From Vanessa cardui (lineage: Eukaryota > Arthropoda > Insecta > Lepidoptera > Nymphalidae): DNA of 64,000 nt. Both the position numbers and the translations under genes were made by a program. The DNA lies in assembly GCF_905220365.1 (NCBI RefSeq), contig NC_061141.1, positions 7,819,501 to 7,883,500 on the forward strand, read 5' to 3'. This document shows positions 1 through 11,300 of the stretch, piece by piece; the stretch's first letter is position 1, and every line of letters begins with the position of its first letter. Below the pieces are notes generated by a model. The model saw only the letters and a program-made list of their open reading frames with translations. It was not told the DNA's origin and did not search any database.

Positions 1-118
1 GCATTGGAACCGCGTAGTCGAATATGTTCCAAACCCTCTCCTTAATGGAAGAGGAGGCCTTATCCCAGCAATTTATCCCAGAAATTTTCAGGCTGTTACT
101 TTTTTCTTTACTTTTATC
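1..118 (+). mobile_element. tRNA-derived SINE (family A), 3' part, cut by window edge
   Basis: The sequence matches the last third of the full-length SINE copies elsewhere in this window (for example 61849-62156). It holds the 'gcattggaac' block, 'ggaatatgttccaaaccctc'-like text, 'gaggaggcc', then 'caggctgttac' and a T/C-rich tail. The 5' half lies outside the window. A short local duplication ('atcccagcaatttatcccag') interrupts the usual 'gcccagcagtgggaa'. Confidence 0.8.
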
Positions 119-2036
119 CAGAAAGAATGTCGCCCTACTAAACAACTAAAGAAGACAAGCCAACTTTGCTATCTTGGTGTGCGTGACAGTTACATTGGAC
201 ACTCACCCAACATCATACTACTTTACTAACGTGTACTTAGTGGCCAACCGGTGGCCGCTATACTCATCGACGCGTTCCCAACTTTGACATCTTAAGTATA
301 TCTTTAGGAAAGTATTTTATATATAAAGCGATTCATATATTCCTAAATAGCTTCTGCTAGTTTGTGTCGATCGCGTGTTATGGTGGATGCAAACACGTGC
401 TAAGAAGCCTATGTTTATTCCAAATATCATCTAGATCCGCCTAGCCGTTTTGTGTGTTTCAATATCAATCATTCAAACATATAAACTTACTTAGTACTAT
501 ATAATACAAATAGAATTTCCTCAAAGATTTTCCAGATATTCCCGTCACGCATCGAGACCACGCTTTACCCCAACTATTCAAAATAAAAATATAAAATATT
601 TGTTGATCAATAAAGTACATTACATAAAATAATTGTATTGTAATAATGTAACCCCTACTTTTCCGGTGCGAAAAAGGAGGGATAGTCAGTAAGTAATAAA
701 TTACATTTCCTTCTAGTCTCGTTACACGTAATACGAGTAACAGCTCACCGCAAAGGGAAAGATATTAATTCCTACGTGAAATATTATTCTTAGTATAGCG
801 TTGCGTAAACGATACTCGCGTTTGATTTATTTATATTCGCTGAATAATAATGAGGTGCGATAAACTTAGAGCGAAACTCAGCTGCTAGGAATATCGCTAA
901 TTTATCAAACAAGATTTTCATACTAAAGCCCGAATCTCATGGAAAGGATTTAGAGGAAAATTACATTTTTGAGTATGGTATGGTTGTTAAAGTTGGCAAA
1001 AGTCTAGTGTTAAGATGGTTTGGAGCTTCTTCTGCCACGTTCCATTGGAGATCATGATTCCACATTTGCATGTTTCCATTCAATGTTTTCAAAGCATGTG
1101 GAAACAATTTCACAGTTAAGATTTATGTGTTGTTTCCACTCTTCATCTCCGCGTATCATATAATTTATTTTATAATAATAACGGGCACCACAGCAGCTTG
1201 TTTATATTATTATTTTAATATTTCAGTCATTGAAATTCGTCTTCACGCTTGGTACCCCAAAACAAGTAATTTTTTTCAATATATTAAATAATTAAGTGTT
1301 GGTTTATACGTCGAAATCACCAGCACGATAGACGAAACCAGCAGGCAGCGTAATTAAGCGTATATGGAAAAGTTTGGATTTTCTATCAGCTCTAATGCGA
1401 TTATGTGCGACTCTCTTAAAATGACGTCATACGGAGAACATTTATCTTGCCTCGCGCATGCCTGTCTTTTTTTTATTAGGTACACTATGTTGATCTCTAC
1501 AGTTAAATAATCTGCATATGTTATTCTAAGCAATATTCTTAGAATATAAATAAAAGCCGGTGGCGTTTTTCAACGTAATCTTAAGTCTAATTAAAAAAAC
1601 ATTTTGTTTCGATTTTCGATGTTTTTCTTAACATATTTGTTGTGATACATAAATTTATCACAAGTTCGTTGAGCAAATATAGGAAATTGAAGATATCGGC
1701 GTCGATGATGTAATTTCCTTGAGCAATTTTTGTTTATTGATTGATTTCATTTTTTTACTTATTTTATTTTGCAATTCAGCGTACACAATTGATTTGGAAT
1801 AAGTCTCGTTTTTAATTAATGGTAATTCGAAAGTTTATTATATTTTTTAATTTTTTTTTCTTTGGCATAATATTCATCTCCTTTATCAAGACAGCATCGA
1901 ACGGTTGAAGGATTTGAAAATCGAACCACATGAATGAATGGTAAGAGAGTTCTTACCAAGTCAGTGATTCCTTTGTTCGCCCACACATTATATTCTACTG
2001 CAAAGGAATATTTAGGAATATTGCGTACCGATTCAA

Positions 2037-2175
2037 AGGGTTAGGTAAGTGTAACTACAGGCACAAGGACGTAACATCTTAGTTCCTAAGGTTCTCAGCG
2101 CATTGGTGATGCAAGGAATTGTCAAAATGTTTGTGAGCAGTTGTGACCTTTTATCATTAGGTGCCACTGGATGTG
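2037..2175 (-). repeat. Dispersed repeat family B, minus orientation, decayed
   Basis: On the + strand it reads '...gtgtaactacaggcacaag', 'gacgtaacatcttagttcc', 'gcgcattggtgatgcaagg', 'aggtgccac'. This is the reverse complement of the family seen well preserved at 3472-3730. I recognise this repeat as common in lepidopteran introns. The coding potential reported across it is accidental. Confidence 0.65.
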
Positions 2176-3471
2176 TTATAGGAAATATTATTATTATTCA
2201 AGGTACAGTACACAGACATACATTTTATAGCAATACAAACATTTTAAGATACAAAATAAAACGGAACATTATAAGATACATTTTAGTATTGAAATCCAAT
2301 TAGTAGTTAAGTAAAAAACCTTAAATCTAAAAAGTGGTTTTAAAGCTATTGGTTAGAACTGACACCAATCCCTTAGCGTACTTATGTCAAATACTTATCA
2401 CGAGCGAGATTAACATATCATGACGCAAGTTAGAATAGCAATCGTTTTATCAATCGTCACATCTTATTAGTAGCAATAGTATATCGGTAATATTATTCAA
2501 CAACGTATATTCAGTGCCAAGTGTAAACATTTTACGAGCTGTGTTGCTTACAAACAAGATATTATTATCTCTGATAATATAGACGGTGTGTAGACTGCAG
2601 ACGCAACGTTTATCTCGCTTCGTGAAGATCACTTTTATTTTCAATATATGGGTCGGATCTACGTTTAAAACGTCTTTTCGACCGTTACGACGGTGCCTGG
2701 CCAAAAATAAAACGTCTTATTTACGAAATGATCGCTTTTGAATGACTTCCTATGTGTTACAAATATTTCGTGATTCGAAACGTAATCGAAGCGTTTATAT
2801 AATATATATCAGTTGATATTTTTACCCGATTACGATTACGGGGTATATGATTTCTGCGGGTGTGCATGTTTGTGCATATGTTCTCGCATAACTTCTTCGC
2901 ATCTAGCATAACGTATTTCGAAAAAATGGGTATCGTGAAAATGTCGTTACGTTTAATTCAATATTCCTTCCTTTGAAGGACATAATGACCTGTATTTATG
3001 ATGATGATGATGGAATGTACTATTATGTTAATGTATTGGGTGTCAAATGCCCTGTAATTTCGCAATCAGAACAAAAAATCAATTCGATTTTTTAGTAACA
3101 TTTGTTTTATAAATACACAGTATACAGATCAGCGCGTTTTCTACCTCGGATTTAATTTTTTTATTATTTTTTTACTATTTGTGTATAGTCCAATTTCATT
3201 GTATCTGTATAAAATTACACAAGGTCAAAACTATTAAAATAGTTATGACATGTTAAGTCACTGTAAACATAATTTATACTTTGCTAACATTACTATTACA
3301 AGTGTATGTAATATAAAACTTGAGAAAGTAACTAAATCTGTATGTTTGTTGCTTCATCGTTGAAATCACTGCACCAGATCGGAATGAAAATTGGTATGGA
3401 TAAAGCCTAGTACCTTAAGAGACACAAGCCTTCAAGGATATTTTTAAAGGTGGATAAGAATTTGGTGCAAC

Positions 3472-3730
3472 AAGCATATGGGCCACCTGATGGTAAGTGA
3501 TCACCATCACCCATAGACAATGAAGATGTAAGAAATATTAACTATTCCTGACATCGTCAATGTGCCACCAACCTAGGGAACTAAGGTGTTATGTCCGTTG
3601 TGTCTTTAGCAACACTGGCTCACTCACCCTTCAAACCGGAACACAACAATATTGAGTACTGTTATTTGGCGGTAGTATAATTGAAGGTACCTACCCAGAG
3701 GAGCTTGCATAAAACCCGACCACTAAGTGA
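3472..3730 (+). repeat. Dispersed repeat family B, best-preserved + copy
   Basis: It begins 'gcatatgggccacctgatgg', passes 'taagaaatattaac', 'gtgccaccaacctagggaac', 'ctcactcacccttcaaacc', 'ggaacacaacaatattgagt', and ends 'gtacctacccagaggagctt'. Related copies lie at 2037, 14140, 17424, 22980, 43800, 51610, 58590 and 59370. No open frame of its own is visible, so it is a non-autonomous element or a 3' fragment of one. Confidence 0.75.
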
Positions 3731-3834
3731 TGTTAAGAATATTGGATAATTTAAAATAAATTATGCATTGTATTTTAAGATGCATTGTAGGTATAGTTAA
3801 TGTTTTTGTGGAAGGCGATCTTGACTGCTGCATC

Positions 3835-3846
3835 AGGTCAAGGTCA
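3835..3846 (+). promoter_or_regulatory. AGGTCA direct repeat with no spacer (nuclear-receptor-like site)
   Basis: Two perfect AGGTCA half-sites abut, and the junction also spells TCAAGGTCA, the extended half-site bound by FTZ-F1/ERR-type nuclear receptors. One such match is expected by chance in a few tens of kilobases to a megabase, depending on degeneracy. Function is therefore only a possibility. Confidence 0.3.
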
Positions 3847-5269
3847 CTGTAACACGTGTGCATCAACTTCCGATTAAGGAAAGTCGATTTTCAGTTTCTA
3901 TATACGATACAGTTAGGCATACTAATTATGAACAATGTTTATGAAATTTCAACGAAAACTAATTAAAAATGAGGCTATTATGACATTCTCATGTTTACAT
4001 TTTGTGCAACTATTAACGAAAGTTGATACTGTAAATGATATGTAATGAAATATTTGGTAACATTTTATTGCAGATTTTTTAAATTCTGTTGTTCTATGCC
4101 TTAAACAAAATGACGAACATATTTCGTCACTGTAATTCTAATTTTTTTTTTTCAATTTAATTTTTACTGATTTAGCGTAATTGAATTATAAAATGTATCT
4201 ATCTTGTGTTCTGATATAGTTATGAACTCCGCAATTATAAAATTATTCAATAAAAACTATTTTCACGGTGAGCGTCTGGTGTGCTATGCATATAATGTAT
4301 ATATTTAAACATAACATTATAACGAGTGGGAAGCCTTTCTGTTAAGCGATTTTGACAGATTGAAATAGCTGTATGGACAGAGTAAATTATTGCCGACGAG
4401 AAATCGAATTCACTAGAGAAAGCCAAGCTATGTTTTAAGTTTAATTATTACCTATAAAATAAACTATACATTTTGAATAATATGTATTAATTCTCGCAGA
4501 TACATGTATATGACATAAATAAACTTTGTTGCTGCTATTATAATTTAATGTTATTATTATTTTGGCTTTATAGGTCTTGTTTGTTTCGAAAAATCTTATG
4601 TAAGAAAATTAACAAGTATATACATTTACATTAATGACATTGATCAACGCATAATAATTGACGTATCTACTAACTTTTACTTCAATTCGTTCATGTATTT
4701 CCATTCATATATTTTAATGCCGTTATAAATTCGATGTCGTGGCCGGCGAACACTTTCAATTTCAATGAACGTATTGTATTTCTTGTTACGCGAATTTCGT
4801 CTGTCGAATTTCATCGGGTTTCCTTTTTTTTACACTTTAACGCTCTGAATCGAATAGCGAATCGTATGTATTGTACAATTTAAGATCTCGGTAGTTCAAT
4901 GACACGGAAATGTATTTTCGAGTATTTTATTGGCATTTTAATATATTTATAAAAGCGAGTAAACTGTTAAAGATACCATTCAGACACCAGGGGTGTTTGG
5001 ACTACAACCTGAACAGACTTGCCGAATACTATACTTGTACGTCAAGTCTTGGACGTCCAAAGCAAATAGTCTGGTCTAATACTTACCTGGGAGTCCAAAT
5101 TCCAAACCAATACAAGGAAAACGACTTGATAACTACAAAAGCGATAAAAAGTCCATGAAAACTGTAATTCGAACTGAGAATTCGATTTTTAATTAAACTA
5201 CTAAACTCGAGAAAATAATTGAAAGTCGAATAGAAGGATGTAAATTCATGTGTTTTTTCAATATTTCAG

Positions 5270-5397
5270 TTAGAAGATTTAGACGTGACACTAGCATCAG
5301 ATGTCTCGGAGAGGCTGTCGTCTGAACACGTGCCGTTCAAGGCCATCAACATTGATCTCTCGCAGCCGGCCCACAATATTCATAACACGTTCAACAA
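5270..5397 (+). CDS. Exon a of the serine-rich gene
   Basis: The acceptor is 'ttcaatatttcag' and the donor is 'gtaagt'. The frame opens LEDLDVTLASDVSERLSSEH and the exon ends in phase 2. It is GC-richer than its flanks and shows codon-like third positions. The incoming phase is taken as 0 because that frame is open and reads like the acidic/Ser-rich protein that follows. Confidence 0.8.
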
Positions 5398-8300
5398 GTA
5401 AGTAGAATTGTTTGCCAGCCTTACATACTATGTCTAAGTTAACATAAGTCTCGACTTGCACTGGAACCAGTTATGTTTCTGAAGTTATATCTCCTAGTAC
5501 ACACATAGAGATATTTGTATTCAGAACTACTACAATGTAACAATGATTAGATTTTGAACGAAAGAATACATTTTCAATTCTAGATATAATAAAGAAATCT
5601 ACTTTCATTACCGTACAATGGATATCTGTATGAAATATAATGAATATAATTACCACGAAATAAATCAAATAAAACAATAGTACATAGACTTTCAGTCAAT
5701 TATTCAAGATGACTTGGCATCGGTTTTATAAAAACCCGTGAAAGCGCGCCGCGAAGAGCAAACCGGCTTTCCTCAATACAATACAATACGCCATATAGTG
5801 CTTTACTGTGTGGTACATAGTATATTTATACGTGTTAGTGTTATAAGTAAAATACTAAGTGTAAGAGCTAGATCAGTTTTTTTTAGCATAAACGTACTAA
5901 GGCTACCAATAAAGTAGAGATTAAGTTCCAAATTAAATCGACTGAAAATTCTCTTTAATATTTTACATTATTGCATTTGGAATTTCTCTTCTAAATTTCA
6001 AGCTGTGTGTTGCTTAATCGGTGATTCAGGACAATCTCTTATCTTACATTTAAGGTATAACTATAATGCTGTGATCTCATAAAGAAAATTGCTGTTATTG
6101 TCAATCACACAGTAACTTTACGTTTTCAGAGGAATGTTGAACGTAATGCATGAAAGCGGAAGTTTGAACATGTATCAGAGTGGCGAGTCTCTCATGCGCA
6201 TGTCTCCCCCGAGCTTAGTATCTTCTCTTGTAATGGAAAATTCTGGAAATTTCAACGCCGAGTCGCTTGATAGTAGGAAATCGATGTCTCAAAGGGATTC
6301 GGGTAAGAACATACAATTTCTATACTAAAAATTTCAAAATATATAAAAAATAATTTTTAGGAAGTTTTATACTCAATTTAAACGTAATGGATTTCTTTTT
6401 TCGATAAAATTTTAGGTCTCCCAACATCAGTCGGTCGAGATAGTATCGATCCAATGATGACCAGTATGACACTAAGTATTTTAGACGAGAAGGATATGAG
6501 CACGAGCTTCCTTTCACAAACCACATATCCAGATAACGACAGCTTGATGGACTCTCTTCCGCCAAGCCTCGTCAGTTCTGTCAACTCCTCCTACGTCGTT
6601 TCCAACACATCAAAGCCAAAACCAGATAGTGTTGAACCCAATATATTTAGTTCTGCAACCTTCACACATCTAGAACAATCGGAAAGACTCCTATCAGCTA
6701 GGCCAAGATGTCAGCTATACAACAGTTTCACCAAGCGAGACTCGATCAAGAACTCCGAGAGTTATACGAAAGCGCGCGAGGAGGCATGTCAAATTGATAC
6801 GGTTAAGGTTCTAAACGAAAATTGTGATAATACATTAGGCGTTCAACAGACTGCGAGAAATGTACCAAAATCAAAGCCGAACGGGGAAATGAGCGAGACA
6901 ATAACGCTGCACTACTCTAACAATAAATTCAAAAGAGACAGCGACGCGGAGAAAGAGAACGTAAATGCTAAGTTCAAATGCGACGATACGTTCTATAAAG
7001 ATATGGGTATGCAAAAACCGATGGATTCGGGCAAAAGCAGTCTCAACGTCACATTGGATAAACAGGAGCTGAATGAAATAATACAGGCCAGGCAGAAGCT
7101 CTCATTGGCCCGAAAGGCTCTGCCGAGTGACCCCGAAAAGCCGATTCAAGCAGACGTATCTCCGATAAAGACAATACAGCTACCGAATCAGACAATAACG
7201 GTTCCTCAAAAGAGCATGGAGAACGCATCAGAGCTGCTTTCGAGGCGAAGAGCGATGAACTACGATAAGCAGGACGAAGAGAGGCCAGCAAGAGAAACGC
7301 CGAAGAGGAATGCCACGTTCAAGAAAGTATCTCCGAAGGCGAGCGCTATGGACGCGACGATTGTGTACGTGAACTCCGACGATAACAACATGATCGATAT
7401 CAATTCTGCGACTTTGAACCTTATCGATTCCAGTGATAGAACGTTGCAACAAGAAGTAAGTCTGAATTAATCTTTTTTTGTAATAAATTTCATTATAGCG
7501 ATTTTTTAAGAAGTGTTAGTGTACTAGTAATATCCTGTGAAGTTGCTACTGTGTTAGGCTACAGCTTTTGCAAGGAAGATTGATAGATACTCGAATGCCA
7601 GATTTTCATACGACAATTGCAGTACTTATTCTGATTTATATCGTAGAGTAAGAGATAAATAATAACACATTAAGCATATTAAAATTAAACCCAAGATCTT
7701 CGGTTATTAGATTCGTGAGAAATTTTCGGAATTCTCAGGAAGATGCTGTAAAACTAAATAACAGTATTGTACTATTATTCCATCGCGCGATTATATATAA
7801 AACCGCAGACATCGTTAGCTCGTCTGCAATAAAATTTGATGACCAAAAGTTCCTAGAAGCTATATCTCCATAGATAAAATATAGTTTGTTAAGAGTTATT
7901 GATGTTTTGATGATGATAGGAATGGGGTTTCCAAGAGCGAGCGATGGTCGGCTCGAGTGAAAGCACGGGCACGGACACGTGCACATTCAGTTCGAGCAGT
8001 CCGCCGGAAAGCGTGCCCGAGACCTCCGCTGACCCACGTAAGTAACCTTATGCCAATTAATCACATATGATCCTCCTACAGGAGTCGAGATGGCCCAGTG
8101 GTTAGAACGCGTGCATCTCAACCGATGATTTCGGGTTCAAATCCAGGCAGGCACCGCTGATTCCTGTAATTTATCTTTATAATTCATCTCGTGCTCAGCG
8201 GTGAAGGAAAACATCGTGAGGAAACCTGCGTGTGACAAATTTCATAGAAATTCTGCCACATGTGCATTCCACCAACCCGCATTGGAAAAGCGTGGTGGAA

Positions 8301-11300
8301 TATGTTCCAAACCTTCTCCTCAGACGGAGAGGCCTTTAGCCCAGCAGTGGGAATTTACAGGCTGTTGTTGTTGTTGTTTGTTGTTGATCCTCCTGCATTA
8401 TCCCAATGTTATTTAGGCTCAACGCAGCATGTCTTCGTCTTCTTCTTCTATACTTCTCTGTCGGACGACACCTTCCATGTAATATTCTTCTGACCATATC
8501 TTCTTTCACACAATCCATACATCTTTTACTTGGTCGTCCTCTACCTCTGTATCCATCCACACCCATGCCCAAGATCTTCTTTACAACATGGTCCTCATTC
8601 CTCCTTATAATATGACCATACCATGACTGGTTTCCACATAGCTACTCGGTTACCGGGGCCACTTTCAAACCTCCTCTGATGTATTCCTTACTCTATCCAT
8701 TCGTAACACCAATAAATTACATAATTGTTTGAAAAATATACAAGCCGTCCTCGTACTAACGGCATGTTGGGTTCTAAAAAAACGCGACGCAAATCGAAAC
8801 GACCTAAGACGAGACATACTAGATTGCTTTATAATTTTCTTGTTACCTTATCCTTGCGACGAGTGAATCTGTCTCTCACCTATGCCTGTAATCGAACAAT
8901 TGGGGAATAGTGTCAAAACATTGTTCGTCGTAACTTGAAACGACTTAAGCTGAGGACTGCCTGTACTTATATCTTGTGATTTATGGAAGTTGAAACATTT
9001 TACAAGATAAAATGTAAATCTACCGCCAATTAGGATTACAGATACCAAGTAGGCATTAAAAACTCTGCAAATTATGAAAAAATGGAATTATTTTATTTTT
9101 ATATTTCGATTGATTGATTTGATTCCCATTATTAATTTCAGGTATCCAAGTTGCGTCAACGCCCCTAATGTCCTTCAAGAAAGGGTCTAAAAACGAACTC
9201 TTAAACCTTCACACAACAATATCGCCGATATACGATATGATGGAAGACAAATCGTACACAGTAGCGAAAGCACCAAGTGCAGCCTCCGATATGGAAAGAA
9301 CGTACAATATGAATGCTACCGTTATTAATACAGCGACTATGGTCAAGAAGACATCAGCAAAGAGGGACATATTAGCTCCAAAAACAAGTCCCGAGAAGAA
9401 GATGTCTATGCCCATTCCGGTGCACAGGTCGCCACCTAGTCGAATTTCTCCCACTGAAGGTGGTAAGTACACGACGATACTTTTTTCATTAATTAGGTTT
9501 CATCGCTATAATTGATAAGGGTTCTACCATAGATATCTGAGAGATATGCTATATGAGTATGAGTCTCAGAGTTCCCTATTTTATTTATAAATCGTTATCC
9601 ATGGTACATATATGTTTGTACATTAATAGTCTTATTATCTTGTATGGGTGAAACGGTTATACGGTTATTATTATTGAATGTTTTGAGTGGTCACAATTGT
9701 ATACTCAACTAACACACATATACATACACACATACATAATTCATCGAATTGGACAGACTTGCATTTAGCTCATTACTGTGTTTTATATGTTATATATAAG
9801 TTGTTCAATTTTAGGTCACTATGGTGTGATGGCGCCCCCCTCAGCGGTTCCGAGGAAAACAAGTTTACCAACATCGAAACTTAGGCAATACAGCTCACAC
9901 AAGGAACTCAATAGGATACCCGGTGAGTGTTAATTACTACAATTTTTTTTTTTAAATTACATAATATACTGTATGAAAATTTTTATATTTTTCTTTAATG
10001 ATATACGTTACTTAGGTATACTTTAAGACACGAATATTTTTTGTAATGTGAATATGATGTATGTAAATATCAACTATATTCATCATCATCATCATAATCA
10101 TCATCATCATCATCATCATCAGCCTATTTTTGTCCACTGCTGGACATAGGCCTCTCCCAGTGGACGCCACTGTGGTCTTTCTCCGTCTACTCGCATCCAG
10201 CTCCTGCCTGCCGCCTTGCGTATATCGTCACTCCACCGTGCCCAGCGTAGCTAAATACCACAGGCCGGTGACGGGCAGCAGCGTCACGGTGCGAGAAGCC
10301 CTGCGATCGCCAACCGGCCTGCCCAGCGTGGCGATTATGGGCAATAACCTCCAAATAACCTCCATATTCAAAATAAACAAAATAATTGGTAAGGTGAGAT
10401 AGAAAGATATTTGAAAGCATTGTTGTGTGTGCCAGGCCCTGCGGCGCCGGCGCGTGTACTGGCGGGCCGCTCCATGCTGCGGCGTGGCGTGTACGCCTCC
10501 AACCCTGCGCTGTCGCCCACCACGCCCGCGCCGCCCGCCACGCCCGCGCCACCCGCCCCGCCCACGCACCGGGTGAGAACCTTCACTACTACCAACTATC
10601 GTCTATTCACGAATCCAACTCCTAGGAAACAACCTATTTGACGACCTCCGTGGTCGAGTGGTGTGTACACCGGTTTTCAAGGGTACGCCACTCCGAGGTC
10701 CCGGGTTCGATTCCCGGCCGAGTCGATATAGATTATCACTAGTTTTCTATGTTGTCTTGGGTCTGGGTGTTTGTGGTACCTTCGTTATTTCTGATTTTCC
10801 ATAACTAAAGTGCTTTAGCTACTTACATTGGGATCAGAGTGATTTTGTCTCATATTTATTTATTTATTATTTTATTTATTGGCGAATAACTCATTGGTAA
10901 AAAGAGTGACGAATCCGTAAGACAATCCTAAGCGATGATGTCTAGAGAAGGTCACGCGCATTGACTAAAGAGAGAGTTAAATATTTTGGAAGCTCGTTTC
11001 GTAAAATGGCTGTTAGTACTATTTTTCACGGAGTCTAGAAGTACCCGTGGACTAATCATTGTCATCTTCCATGGTAACGAGTGCTTATCAATTTTTTGGA
11101 TTTTTTTAAGAGTGACTATCCCCGAATAAAAGAGCACCTTTTGATAATTATATTTGGTCGTTAAAATCGGTTCAATATTATTTTACATACACAGAGTTTC
11201 ATTAACAAAAGCCATAATGGAAGCTTAAGACAATTTATTAGAGCTGAGATGGCCCAGTGATTAGAACGCGTGCATCTTAACCGATGATTGCGGGTTCAAA

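Larger units (their letters stand above)
119..5269. other. Non-coding stretch upstream of the first visible exon
   Basis: No exon is supported here. Open frames are short, AT-rich and lack splice context. The stretch holds two dispersed-repeat copies (2037-2175 and 3472-3730), a short (atg)n run near 3000 and a nuclear-receptor-like direct repeat at 3835. Because the first exon seen (5270) starts after a splice acceptor in an open frame, this stretch is most likely intron of the same gene. An upstream exon could be hidden in it. Confidence 0.5.

Noticed and set aside
4910..5158. 82-codon + strand ORF just before the first exon
   Set aside because: It is AT-rich, has no donor joining it in phase to 5270 that I trust, and its composition differs from the serine-rich protein.
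6320..7452. Several antisense ORFs opposite the large exon
   Set aside because: They are shadows of the 1,040-nt coding exon c.
9209..9472. 87-codon minus-strand ORF with hydrophobic residues
   Set aside because: It is the antisense shadow of exon e, which has matching splice sites and phase on the + strand.
10187..10595. Overlapping antisense ORFs of 75-121 codons
   Set aside because: They arise from the GC-rich exon g on the other strand and from the LINE 3' end. Both have better explanations.
10643..10735. tRNA-like fold with A-box and B-box sequence
   Set aside because: It continues into a non-tRNA body and an ATTT-repeat tail typical of a tRNA-derived SINE, and the 5' and 3' ends do not pair as a clean acceptor stem.
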